In this document: piece by piece, positions 26,004 through 33,707 of the stretch
How the letters are laid out: each line of letters opens with the position of its first letter
Numbering within the stretch: the first letter of the stretch is position 1
DNA from: an uncultured Solirubrobacteraceae bacterium
GTDB lineage: Bacteria; Actinomycetota; Thermoleophilia; Solirubrobacterales; Solirubrobacteraceae
Length of the DNA stretch: 64,000 nucleotides
Direction of reading: 5' to 3'
Assembly: GCA_902806205.1 (NCBI GenBank)
Contig: CADCVR010000027.1
Span: 1 to 64,000 of the forward strand
Notes under the pieces: generated by a model
What the model was told of the DNA's origin: nothing
Database searches by the model: none
Seen by the model: the letters and a program-made list of their open reading frames with translations, nothing else
Program-made: the position numbers and the translations under genes

Positions 26004-28400
26004 CTAACGGGGCGACCCGACGAGAAGTTCCCGGGACGAGCCGTCGATCGTCCTGCGCAGGCCCTCGGGCAGCTCCACCTCCGGCTCCCACCCCAGGAGC
26101 TCCCGTGCGCGGGTGATGTCCGGACGGCGGACTTGGGGGTCGTCGGTCGGCAGCGCCTCGAAGACGATCTCCGAGTTCGAGCCGGTCGCCTCGATGACCG
26201 CGTCAGCGAGCTCCAGCAGGGTGAACTCGTTGGGGTTGCCGACGTTGACCGGGAAGTGCTCACCGCTCTCGGCCAGCGCGATCATGCCGCGGATGAGGTC
26301 GTCGACGAAGCAGAACGACCGCGTCTGCGCGCCCGTCCCGAAGACGGTGATCGGTCGGTCCTCGAGCGCCTGACGCAGGAACGTGGGGATCGCGCGGCCG
26401 TCGTGCGGTCTCATCCTCGGCCCGTAGGTGTTGTGGGCCATCACGCCCGAACCCGCCCAGAAGTTCTCAGGTCCGGGAACCGACCAGTCGTAGACCAGCG
26501 GTGTCGCCTCGATCTCCTCGATGCCCGTGATCGCCGCCCACACGAGGTCGCCGTACACGCGAGCATCGAGCTGCTGCGTCACGCCGGAATCCCACTCGAG
26601 CGGCGACCAGGGGCTGATCCGCGCGAGCGTCAGGCGCCAGGATCCGAAGGAGCGGTCGCCCCCGCCGCTCGCGTGGCGCCCGACGGACGGCACCAGTCCG
26701 AAGCGGGCGAAGGCAACCACGAGATCGTCCTTGAGCGCCGTCGACGTCGTCGAGAACTCGTGGCGGATCTGCTCGTCGAAGTGACTCCCGGAATGCGAGC
26801 CGTCGCCCTCGCGGTACCCCTCGAGGAACCACTTGAGGCGAGCCAGGGGAAGCCCGAGGATCCAGCCGGGGATCCGCTTGTCACCGCCGTCGAAGCCGAG
26901 GTGCTCAAGCACCATGAGCAGCAGCTGGGAGTGGACGGCCATCGAGGCCGACCGCTCCGGGCCGGCGGCGACGCGCACGCAGTGAAGGCCGAACGCGCGC
27001 TCGATGATCGCCTGAGCGCGATCCAAGAGCCCGTCGTCGCACGCCAGGGTGATGCAGGCGTCGTGCGCGCTGGGCCTGCACCCTTCGGCGACGTAGAGCC
27101 CGAGCAGCCACAGGACATCGTCGGTGAGCTCGATGCGCGCCGGCATCGTCGCGGTGGCACCCGCCGTGCGCAACGCGACTCGCGCCTCCTCGGGCAAGCC
27201 GCCGAGACGTCGCAGCACGGGGAGCGGCACACGATCGGTCTGCCGCATCCGGATGAGCTTCGTCCACGCGCCGTTGCGCCGGTTCGGCCCGGCGTTGCGC
27301 TGCTCACTGACCAGGAGGCCGAGGAGGTCCTGCCGGTGGGCCCAGGATCTGGCGCCGAGTCCCGAAGCGGTGACCGTCAGCCCCCACGGGTCGCGCTCGC
27401 CGCGCCGCCAGACCTCCACCACGCTGACGTGGGTCCGGTCGCGCTCGGGGACCTCGACGCGGCGGGCGATCGCGACGCGCTCGCCGACCTCGAGCGCCTC
27501 GACCGGCTTGGCGAACGGCTCGCCATCGTCGCCCTCGACGAAGATCGAGTGGTCACCGGTCACGCGGATGGCACGGCCGTACCGGGTGGAGACCTCGTAG
27601 CACCGCGCATCCGTCGGGTGTCCGACGAAGGCGGCCGGCTCGGCAGAGACCATGCGGCCGCCCTCGGCGAAGGACGGAACGGCGAAGCCCTCGACCGGAT
27701 ACTCGAAGCCGGGCGCGGGTTGCGAGCTCACCCCCGCGGTGCCGCTCGCAGCAATCGGCGCCGGGACGAACCCCGCCGCGAGCGCCCGCACCGCCAGGCG
27801 CGCGGCGAGCTGCTCCGCGGTCTCGCGGCGAAGTTCGCCTCCGTCGTCGTAGAGCACCTGCTCGTCGGCGAGAACCGAGTTGAAGATCCTGATGATCGCC
27901 GTGTCCACGCCCTGCTGGCGGTGATAGGCCATCGTCAGCGCCTCGGCGTAGCGCTTGGCCTCGTCGTAGACGCCGCGCGGGCCGATCGGATTGACATGAC
28001 CCCAGTAGTTCTCGCTCTGCGGGTGGACCTGCGGGTCGCCGTAGACCTCACTCGTCGAGGCCACGAGGAAGCGCGCGCGGTGCTTCTTGGCCAGTCCGAG
28101 CGCGTGGTGGGTGCCGTGGGAACCGACCTTCAGCGTGTGCAGCGGCAGGCGCAGGTAGTCGATCGGCGAGGCCGGGGAGGCCAGGTGGTAGACGACGTCG
28201 ACGGGCTCCTCGACGTGGAACGGCTCGACGATGTCGACGTGCAGCACCTCGAACTCGGGCACCCGGATGTGCTCGATGTTCGCGAGGTTGCCCGTCTCGA
28301 AGTTGTCGACGCAGATGACGCGGTGGCCACGGCGCAGCAGCTCGTCGCAGAGGTGGGAGCCGAGGAAGCCGGCGCCGCCGGTGACGAGTGCGGTGGCCAT
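26004..28400 (-). CDS. UDP-glucuronate decarboxylase (UDP-xylose synthase) precursor containing an intein
   Basis: The 798-residue frame encodes a 315-residue extended SDR split by a 483-residue intein. Extein 1 (1-174) has [11 protein letters not shown] (NAD-binding, 7-16), [23 protein letters not shown] and the catalytic Y145xxxK149 in [11 protein letters not shown], ending RIFN. Extein 2 (658-798) resumes [34 protein letters not shown] and [15 protein letters not shown]. Joined, RIFN-TYGPRM restores the conserved substrate-site motif. The product makes UDP-xylose from UDP-glucuronate, a likely donor for the locus. TAGCCT at 28410-28415 lies 9 bases before the ATG. Protein splicing is needed for activity, since the insertion splits the fold. 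Confidence 0.93.
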   Translation of the reverse strand: MATALVTGGAGFLGSHLCDELLRRGHRVICVDNFETGNLANIEHIRVPEFEVLHVDIVEPFHVEEPVDVVYHLASPASPIDYLRLPLHTLKVGSHGTHHALGLAKKHRARFLVASTSEVYGDPQVHPQSENYWGHVNPIGPRGVYDEAKRYAEALTMAYHRQQGVDTAIIRIFNSVLADEQVLYDDGGELRRETAEQLAARLAVRALAAGFVPAPIAASGTAGVSSQPAPGFEYPVEGFAVPSFAEGGRMVSAEPAAFVGHPTDARCYEVSTRYGRAIRVTGDHSIFVEGDDGEPFAKPVEALEVGERVAIARRVEVPERDRTHVSVVEVWRRGERDPWGLTVTASGLGARSWAHRQDLLGLLVSEQRNAGPNRRNGAWTKLIRMRQTDRVPLPVLRRLGGLPEEARVALRTAGATATMPARIELTDDVLWLLGLYVAEGCRPSAHDACITLACDDGLLDRAQAIIERAFGLHCVRVAAGPERSASMAVHSQLLLMVLEHLGFDGGDKRIPGWILGLPLARLKWFLEGYREGDGSHSGSHFDEQIRHEFSTTSTALKDDLVVAFARFGLVPSVGRHASGGGDRSFGSWRLTLARISPWSPLEWDSGVTQQLDARVYGDLVWAAITGIEEIEATPLVYDWSVPGPENFWAGSGVMAHNTYGPRMRPHDGRAIPTFLRQALEDRPITVFGTGAQTRSFCFVDDLIRGMIALAESGEHFPVNVGNPNEFTLLELADAVIEATGSNSEIVFEALPTDDPQVRRPDITRARELLGWEPEVELPEGLRRTIDGSSRELLVGSPR
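26430..27878 (-). mobile_element. Intein with LAGLIDADG homing endonuclease domain
   Basis: Residues 175-657 of the host protein (483 residues). Splicing blocks: Ser1 of the intein in [10 protein letters not shown] (block A), TGDHSIFV with the T-x-x-H of block B at 281-284, [18 protein letters not shown] (block F), and MAHN with penultimate His656 and terminal Asn657 (block G). The +1 extein residue is Thr658. The nucleophiles are thus Ser and Thr, a permitted combination. Endonuclease motifs are [10 protein letters not shown] at 431-440 and [10 protein letters not shown] at 525-534, both keeping the acidic residue. There are no frameshifts. The element probably splices and may still cut an intein-free allele. 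Confidence 0.93.
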
Positions 28401-28409
28401 AGCGGCCGC

Positions 28410-28415
28410 AGGCTA
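28410..28415 (-). promoter_or_regulatory. Candidate -10 element
   Basis: TAGCCT ends 9 bases before the ATG of the UDP-glucuronate decarboxylase gene (28400). It overlaps the end of the upstream small gene, which suggests the decarboxylase has its own start of transcription. Confidence 0.4.
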
Positions 28416-28619
28416 GCGGGCCCCCGGCTTGCGCGGCGCGCGCGCGGCCTTGAGCTGCTTCTTGGTCACCCCGTCCGCCACGCGGTAGACGCGCTTGTCG
28501 ACGCGCTCGGCCAGGTCGGCGTCCGCCAGGCGCTTGAGCACCACCGGGCACCGCTTGCAGCGCGGCTTGTCCTTGCAGCACGACTTCTTCGTGGTGACGG
28601 TCGTCGGCACCCGAGCCAT
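28413..28619 (-). CDS. Small four-cysteine basic protein
   Basis: 68 residues starting MARVPTTVTTKKSCC. Four cysteines (14, 15, 21, 24) in CCKDKPRCKRCPVV form a compact metal- or cluster-binding knuckle, followed by a basic helical tail (VTKKQLKAARAPRK). I recall similar short proteins being widespread in actinobacteria without assigned function. The ATG is one base from an imperfect iron-box palindrome shared with the divergent ferritin gene, so iron-responsive control is likely. It could be a metal-binding adaptor or nucleic-acid-binding protein; this is inferred. Confidence 0.75.
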   Translation of the reverse strand: MARVPTTVTTKKSCCKDKPRCKRCPVVLKRLADADLAERVDKRVYRVADGVTKKQLKAARAPRKPGAR

Positions 28620-28620
28620 A

Positions 28621-28634
28621 TTAGGCGCACCTAA
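28621..28634. promoter_or_regulatory. DtxR/IdeR-like iron box
   Basis: TTAGGCGCACCTAA has perfect TTAGG/CCTAA arms around four bases. It matches the distal 14 bases of the 19-base actinobacterial iron-box consensus at 13 positions. It lies between divergent start codons of the four-cysteine protein (28619) and ferritin (28666). IdeR/DtxR proteins bind such boxes with Fe(II) and activate ferritin genes in mycobacteria. Confidence 0.6.
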
Positions 28635-28652
28635 GCCGTCGCGGGGAATGTG

Positions 28653-28658
28653 TAGCGT
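28653..28658 (+). promoter_or_regulatory. Candidate -10 element of ferritin gene
   Basis: TAGCGT ends 7 bases before the ferritin ATG, and no Shine-Dalgarno sequence is visible. The iron box lies about 20 bases further upstream, in the -35 region, a position suited to regulation. Confidence 0.45.
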
Positions 28659-28665
28659 TCCTGGC

Positions 28666-29199
28666 ATGCCCGCCGCCGCCTTCGTCGCCAAGCTCAACGA
28701 GCAGATCGCCAACGAGTTCGCCGCCAGCCAGCAGTACGTCGCGGTCGCTATCTACTACGACGACGAGACGCTGCCGCGCCTGGCGGGCTTCTTCTACGCC
28801 CAGGCGGTCGAGGAGCGCAACCACGCTCTGATGATGGTCCAGTACCTCCTCGACGCCGGCGAGGAGGCGATCATCCCGGCCGTCGCAGGGCCGAGGAACC
28901 GCTTCGCCGACCTCGTCGAGCCCGTCGCCGTCGCCCTCGAGCAGGAGCGCAAGGTCACGCGGCAGATCGAGGGCCTGGCCGCCGTCGCGCGCGAACACGG
29001 CGACTACCAGTCCGAGCAGTTCGTCCAGTGGTTCCTCAAGGAGCAGGTCGAGGAGGTCGCGACGATGAGCGACCTGCTGCGGACCGTCGAGCGCTCCCGT
29101 GAGAACCCGATGTGGGCCGAGGAGTACCTGGCCCGGGAGCACGGCGGCGACGCGGGGGAGGACCCGACCGCCCCGCGCGCCGCGGGCGGCGCGCTCTGA
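28666..29199 (+). CDS. Ferritin (iron storage)
   Basis: 177 residues. The four-helix ferritin fold carries ferroxidase ligands: NEQIANEFAASQQY (first Glu), AVEERNHALMMV (E-x-x-H at about 47-50), VAVALEQERKV, and QFVQWFLKEQVEEV. This is the BfrB/FtnA pattern without the heme-ligand Met of bacterioferritin. It stores iron as ferric mineral in a 24-subunit cytoplasmic cage and limits oxidative damage. The C-terminal tail (after about 155) is acidic then Ala/Gly-rich. The iron box and TAGCGT hexamer upstream indicate iron-dependent control. Confidence 0.93.
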   Translation: MPAAAFVAKLNEQIANEFAASQQYVAVAIYYDDETLPRLAGFFYAQAVEERNHALMMVQYLLDAGEEAIIPAVAGPRNRFADLVEPVAVALEQERKVTRQIEGLAAVAREHGDYQSEQFVQWFLKEQVEEVATMSDLLRTVERSRENPMWAEEYLAREHGGDAGEDPTAPRAAGGAL

Positions 29200-29245
29200 T
29201 TCTCGCGTCGGCGTAACTTCCGGCCTCGCGGGCCGTCACACCGGC

Positions 29246-30712
29246 ATGCGCCCGTCACGGATCCTCGCCGCCGCCATCCTCGTGCTGCTGACCGCCCCGG
29301 CCGCAGGCGCGGCGGCGCCGCCGCCGAACGACGACCGGGCGACGGCGCAGGCCGTGCCCGCGCTCCCGGCGTACACCGTCGGAACGCTCGTGGACGCGAC
29401 CACCGGGCAGGACGAGGGCGGCAGCAGCGCCGTCTGGTATCGCTACATCGCGGCCACCGACGGCCGCTTCACCGCGACCTTCGACGCCGTGGGCGAGCTC
29501 GACGCGGACATCGCCGCCTTCCGCCAGGTGCGCTCACAGCTCGTGTTCCTCGACGCCGAGAGCTCGGATGTCAAGGGTGCGGCCGGACTCGCCTTCCGAG
29601 TCCGGGCGGGCCAGACCGTGCTGCTCCGCATCTCACGACGGGTCGGCTCGGTGGCCGACCGCTTCGAACTGCGGCTCTCCGCCGCGGCGCCGGAGGTCAA
29701 GCCACCGGGCACCCCGCTGGGGCGAGGCGGCGTGACTTCCACGCTCGACCGGGTGCTGCGCCCGGAGGAGGCCTACTCGTACACGATGCGCGAGGGGGTC
29801 ACCTACCGCGTCAACGTCGTGCCGGTCACGCCGCCGCCGACCGCCCGGCCGGCCACCGACCCGGACGCCGAGGACGTCGAGGAGCAGGCGCCGACCTGCC
29901 GGGCGAACGTCGCGCTCTACGCGCCCGGGACCACCGATTTCGGCGCACGCCCCGAGTGGGTCGGTGGCTGCGACACGTACCGGCTGTTCACGCCCGCGCG
30001 CCGCGCCGGCGGCCGCTACGTCTTCCGGGTCTTCGCGCCCCGGGGCGCCCGCGGCCCGCAGCGCTACCACCTGCAGGTCGCGCCCGCGGGACCCAACGAC
30101 ACCGCTCCGGGGACGTTCCTGGCCAACCAGGTGACGATGCGCGGCGCGCTCGCGGCCACGGGAGTCAACCGCGTGGACCTCTACCGCTTCGCACTCAAGC
30201 GCCGCTCCCGGCTCAAGCTCTCGCTCGCCGGGCCGGAGGGGCTGACCGTGACGTTGCGCAACGACCGCGGCGCGCTCGTCGAGCAGGGCTCGGCGATCGA
30301 CCGCGAGATCAAGCCCGGTCGTTACTTCGTGGCCGTCCAGGCCGCGGCGGGCACGCGCGGCCGCTACCGCCTGCGGCGCTCCTCGCGGACGATCACCCGC
30401 TCGAGCATCTCGATCTCCGGTGTGGCGCGGGCCCGCGCGCGCCTCGGCGCGACGCTCACCGTCGGCGTGCGACTGCGCCCCGCGGTCGGCGGCCCGGTGC
30501 GCGTGACCTTCGAGCGCTTCGATCCCGAGGCGGGCTGGCTGTTCCTGCGCTCCGTCGACGCGCGCGCCGCCAACGGCCGCGCACGCCTGGGTTTCCGGCC
30601 GCCGGCCGTCGGGCGCTTCCGGGCCAGGGCGGTCTACCTCGGGACGAAGGCCGCCGCGGGCAGCCAGACGGGTTTTGCCAACGTGCTGGTGACCGCGGGC
30701 AGCGGCGAGTAG
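29246..30712 (+). CDS. Secreted protein with repeated pre-peptidase-like beta domains
   Basis: 488 residues with a signal peptide (MRPSRILAAAILVLLTAPAAGAAA). The mature part begins PPPNDDRATAQAV, a typical opening of bacterial pre-peptidase C-terminal-like domains that bind or fold outside the cell. Similar beta modules follow: one at about 30-150 with YRYIAATDGRFTATF, one at about 165-300, one at about 300-395 ending GRYRLRR, then a C-terminal Ig-like domain (about 400-485) with GRARLGFRPPAVGRFR. No catalytic domain is seen. It may be a cell-surface scaffold. It stands alone, with no clear operon partner. Confidence 0.7.
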   Translation: MRPSRILAAAILVLLTAPAAGAAAPPPNDDRATAQAVPALPAYTVGTLVDATTGQDEGGSSAVWYRYIAATDGRFTATFDAVGELDADIAAFRQVRSQLVFLDAESSDVKGAAGLAFRVRAGQTVLLRISRRVGSVADRFELRLSAAAPEVKPPGTPLGRGGVTSTLDRVLRPEEAYSYTMREGVTYRVNVVPVTPPPTARPATDPDAEDVEEQAPTCRANVALYAPGTTDFGARPEWVGGCDTYRLFTPARRAGGRYVFRVFAPRGARGPQRYHLQVAPAGPNDTAPGTFLANQVTMRGALAATGVNRVDLYRFALKRRSRLKLSLAGPEGLTVTLRNDRGALVEQGSAIDREIKPGRYFVAVQAAAGTRGRYRLRRSSRTITRSSISISGVARARARLGATLTVGVRLRPAVGGPVRVTFERFDPEAGWLFLRSVDARAANGRARLGFRPPAVGRFRARAVYLGTKAAAGSQTGFANVLVTAGSGE

Positions 30713-30736
30713 TGGTTGACCACCGCGGGGAATCGA

Positions 30737-31378
30737 TCATCCAGGAGGCCGCGGGCGGGGCACGTGCTCGTGCTTCCACGTGCCCTCCTCCTGCTTCCAG
30801 ATCGGCAGGCGCTCCTTGACCTGGTCGATGATCTCACGGGCACCCGCGAAGGCGGCGGGCCGGTGCGGCGCGCTGGCCGCCACGACGATCGACGCCTCCG
30901 TGATGGCGACGCGGCCCGTGCGGTGCTCGGCGGCGGCCGCGCACAGGCCGTGGGCTGCGACGGCCTCCTCGACGATGTGGCGCAGCTCGCTGGTGGCCAT
31001 CTCGACGTACCCGTCGTAGTCGAGGAACGGCACGTCGCGGGTGACACCGGAGAACGTCACGACAGCGCCCGCGCGTTCGTCCTGGACCCGCGCGACGAGC
31101 GCGTCGAGCGACAGCACGCGTCCGACCACGGCGGTGTGCACGTGCGCGCTTCCGCCGGAGACGGGCGGGACGACGGCGAGCTCGTCCTCGGGATGGAGCA
31201 CCTGGTCGGCCGCGGCGTACTCGCGGTTGACGGCGAGCACGAGCGGCAGGCCCTCGGCGAGGCCGTCGACGGCGGCCAGCGCGTCGGCGACCCGGGCGCC
31301 GTCGGGCAGCTCGAGCTCGAGGCGGTCCGTGCCGGCCCGCTCGCGCAGGGCCGCGAAGAGCCTCACCCGGACGATCAT
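30737..31378 (-). CDS. MoaD-MoaE fusion, molybdopterin synthase
   Basis: 213 residues. The N-terminal 76 residues are a ubiquitin-fold MoaD (VRLFAALRERAG, ending PPVSGG with Gly75-Gly76). The rest is MoaE, with AGAVVTFSGVTRD, GYVEMATSEL, HRTGRVAITEASIVVA and the catalytic Lys195 in PIWKQE. Molybdopterin synthase puts two sulfurs on precursor Z to make molybdopterin. In fused MoaX of mycobacteria the linker is cut after GG to free the thiocarboxylate tail; the GG here allows the same. No other moa genes are nearby. TACGGT at 31386-31391 is a likely near-leaderless promoter. Confidence 0.93.
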   Translation of the reverse strand: MIVRVRLFAALRERAGTDRLELELPDGARVADALAAVDGLAEGLPLVLAVNREYAAADQVLHPEDELAVVPPVSGGSAHVHTAVVGRVLSLDALVARVQDERAGAVVTFSGVTRDVPFLDYDGYVEMATSELRHIVEEAVAAHGLCAAAAEHRTGRVAITEASIVVAASAPHRPAAFAGAREIIDQVKERLPIWKQEEGTWKHEHVPRPRPPG

Positions 31379-31385
31379 CCGACGC

Positions 31386-31391
31386 ACCGTA
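31386..31391 (-). promoter_or_regulatory. Candidate -10 element
   Basis: TACGGT ends 7 bases before the ATG at 31378 of the MoaD-MoaE gene. Confidence 0.4.
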
Positions 31392-31474
31392 GCTCAGTGC
31401 TGCGATCCGTCGGTTCCGTCGCAGGATGCCGCCGGAGTTGTGGCCCACCCCCGCTGCGGGCGCCCCGCACGGCG

Positions 31475-31480
31475 TAGCCT
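31475..31480 (+). promoter_or_regulatory. Candidate -10 element
   Basis: TAGCCT ends 9 bases before the ATG at 31490 of the methyltransferase pseudogene, so the remnant may still be transcribed. Confidence 0.35.
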
Positions 31481-31489
31481 CCCGCCCCC

Positions 31490-32040
31490 ATGCGCCCGAC
31501 CGTCCGCCTGCGCCGGCGCCTCTCCCGCGGGACCCCTCCGCGCGAGGAGCTCGTGGCGCGGCACGTGCGGGGGCGCTCGTTCGCCGACGTGGGCTGCATG
31601 TGGTCGGTCGACCGCGCGATCGCGTTCTCTGCGGAGGCGACCTGCACCACTCCGCGACGCTCGCGGCCGTCGGCCCGCACGAGGTGGTGTGGTGCTCGGG
31701 CGTGCTCTACCACGCGCCCCACCCACTGCTGACGCTCGAGCGCCTGCGCGCGCTGACCACCGACACGCTGATCCTCGCGACGGAGACCCTCCCGCTGCGC
31801 GGAACCCGTTGCGACTTCGCGCCCGCGCCGGGCGCCCGCCCCGGGCTCACCGAGGCGTTCCGCCCCGACGCCGGGTACGTCAACTGGTACTGGGGCATCT
31901 CCCCGGGCGCGGTCCGCGCGATGCTCCAGGCGACGGGCTTCCGGGTCGAGGAGGAGCATCGCCTGCCCTTCCACACGACCGTCATGGCCCGCGTCGCGGG
32001 GGTAGGCTCCGGCGCATGGCCACCGAAGAAGAACGCCTGA
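31490..32040 (+). pseudogene. SAM-dependent methyltransferase, internally deleted and frameshifted
   Basis: The first frame (31490 to about 31638) encodes the start of a methyltransferase: LVARHVRGRSFADVGCMWS with SAM motif I (ADVGC) and AIAFSAEA. At about 31636-31645 the homology jumps into another frame, GDLHHSATLAAVGPHEVVWC, then SGVLYHAPHPLLTLERL and YVNWYWGISPGAV, continuing to 32040. About 40 codons expected between motif I and the GDLH segment are missing, and the two parts are out of frame. GAGGCG/GGCG microhomology at the joint suggests a simple deletion. The 3' end overlaps the mutase start by 25 bases. A sequencing error alone would not explain the missing residues. Confidence 0.75.
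32003..32008 (+). promoter_or_regulatory. Candidate -10 element
   Basis: TAGGCT ends 7 bases before the ATG at 32016 of the mutase gene, inside the 3' part of the methyltransferase pseudogene. Confidence 0.4.
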
Positions 32041-33635
32041 CCGTCGCGCCGATCGTGGGCCCCGACGACCCGCGCCGCTTCACCGACTCGGGCATCGAGA
32101 TGGAGCCGCTCTACGGCCCCGACGACGTCGCCCCCGGCCTCGAGGAGCGCCTCGGCGAGCCCGGCGCCTTCCCCTACACGCGCGGGCCGCACCGCGAGAT
32201 GTACCGCAAGCAGCCCTGGACGATGCGCCAGTACGCGGGCTACGCGAGCGCCAGGGAGTCCAACGAGCGCTACCGCTATCTCATCGCGCGCGGCGCTACC
32301 GGCCTGTCGATGGCCTTCGACCTGCCGACCCAGCTCGGCCTGGACTCCGACAACGTGCTGTGCCTGGGCGAGGTGGGCCGCACGGGCGTCGCGATCGACT
32401 CGATCGACGACATGCGGCTGGCCTTCGACCAGATCCCGCTCGACCAGGTGTCCACGTCGATGACGATCAACGCGCCGGCCGGCGTGCTGCTCGCGCTCTA
32501 CGAGCTCGTGGGTGAGGAGCAGGGTGTACCGAGCGAGAAGCTCCGCGGCACGACGCAGAACGACATCCTCAAGGAGTACATCGCCCGCGGCAACTACATC
32601 TACCCGCCGCAGCACTCCATGCGCCTGACCACGGACCTCTTCGCCTACTGCAAGGAGAACGTCCCGCGCTGGAACACGGTCTCGATCTCCGGCTACCACT
32701 TCCGCGAGAAGGGCTGCTCGGCCGTGCAGGAGGTGGCCTTCACGCTGTCGAGCGGCATCGCCTACGTGCAGGCCGCGCTCGACGCGGGGCTGGCCGTCGA
32801 CGACTTCGCCCCGCGGCTGGCGTTCTTCTTCAACGGCCACAACAACGTCTTTCAGGAGGTCTCGAAGTTCCGCGCGGCCCGGCGCATGTGGGCGACGGTC
32901 ATGCGCGACCGCTTCAAGGCGGCCGACCCGAAGTCGCAGATGCTGCGCTTCCACACGCAGACCGGTGGAGTGACGCTCACCGCCCAGCAGCCCGTCAACA
33001 ACATCGTGCGCGTGGCGCTGCAGGGCTTCGCCGCCGTCTGCGGAGGTACGCAGTCGCTGCACACCAACGGCTTCGACGAGGCGCTCGCCCTCCCGTCCGA
33101 GACCGCGGCGAAGACCGCGCTGCGCACCCAGCAGATCCTCGCCCACGAGTCCGGCGCCGCCGACACGGTCGATCCGTTCGCGGGCTCCTACTTCGTCGAG
33201 GCGCTGACCGACGAGATCGAGAGCAGGGCTCAGGAGCTCATCACCAAGGTCGACGAGCTGGGCGGCTCGGTCAACGCGATCGAGTTCATCACGGGCGAGA
33301 TCGACGAGAGCGCATGGGGTTACCAGGAGCGCTACCGGACGGCTCAGGACATCGTCGTCGGGGTCAACAAGTACGAGGAGGACGACGTCGAGGTGCCCGA
33401 TCTCCTCCGCGTCGACCCGGACTCCGAGCGCGCGCAGCTCGAGCGCCTGAAGGCGTTCAAGGCCGACCGCGACGCCTCGGCGGTCGACGCGCGGCTTCAA
33501 GCGCTGCGGGGTGCCGCTGCCGGGACGACGAACCTCATGCCGTTCATCAAGGACGCGCTGCGCGACCGCTGCTCGATGGGCGAGGTCTGCGGCGCGCTGC
33601 AGGACGTGTTCGGGAAGTACCAGCCGACGTTCTGA
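32016..33635 (+). CDS. Methylmalonyl-CoA mutase, large (catalytic) subunit without B12 domain
   Basis: 539 residues covering the TIM-barrel catalytic domain only. Key residues read RQYAGY (Y73, equivalent to MCM Tyr89), [13 protein letters not shown] (Q181 and R191, equivalent to Gln197 and Arg207) and SISGYH (H228, equivalent to His244). Tyr plus Arg is the methylmalonyl-CoA pattern; isobutyryl-CoA mutases have Phe and Gln. [15 protein letters not shown] and [16 protein letters not shown] are also present. The separate cobalamin-binding small subunit must be encoded elsewhere. It interconverts methylmalonyl-CoA and succinyl-CoA and fits with the acyl-CoA carboxylase genes in this window. TAGGCT lies 7 bases upstream of the ATG. 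Confidence 0.92.
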   Translation: MATEEERLTVAPIVGPDDPRRFTDSGIEMEPLYGPDDVAPGLEERLGEPGAFPYTRGPHREMYRKQPWTMRQYAGYASARESNERYRYLIARGATGLSMAFDLPTQLGLDSDNVLCLGEVGRTGVAIDSIDDMRLAFDQIPLDQVSTSMTINAPAGVLLALYELVGEEQGVPSEKLRGTTQNDILKEYIARGNYIYPPQHSMRLTTDLFAYCKENVPRWNTVSISGYHFREKGCSAVQEVAFTLSSGIAYVQAALDAGLAVDDFAPRLAFFFNGHNNVFQEVSKFRAARRMWATVMRDRFKAADPKSQMLRFHTQTGGVTLTAQQPVNNIVRVALQGFAAVCGGTQSLHTNGFDEALALPSETAAKTALRTQQILAHESGAADTVDPFAGSYFVEALTDEIESRAQELITKVDELGGSVNAIEFITGEIDESAWGYQERYRTAQDIVVGVNKYEEDDVEVPDLLRVDPDSERAQLERLKAFKADRDASAVDARLQALRGAAAGTTNLMPFIKDALRDRCSMGEVCGALQDVFGKYQPTF

Positions 33636-33695
33636 CCGAGCCCGTCGGGTCGTCGGGGGTGCGCCGTCGGAGACGTCGAAGTGCGCGACGCCGGG

Positions 33696-33701
33696 TATCT
33701 T
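33696..33701 (+). promoter_or_regulatory. Candidate -10 element, leaderless GTG
   Basis: TATCTT ends 6 bases before the GTG at 33708, the spacing expected for a transcript that begins at the start codon. Confidence 0.45.
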
Positions 33702-33707
33702 CTACTG

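Noticed and set aside
25671-28634. Long plus-strand open frame opposite the intein-bearing gene
   Set aside because: No recognisable domain and typical antisense composition; the minus-strand intein and decarboxylase motifs are unmistakable.
28615-28634. Full 19-base iron box
   Set aside because: Only the distal 14 bases match well (13 of 14); the first five positions do not, so I claim only an iron-box-like element.
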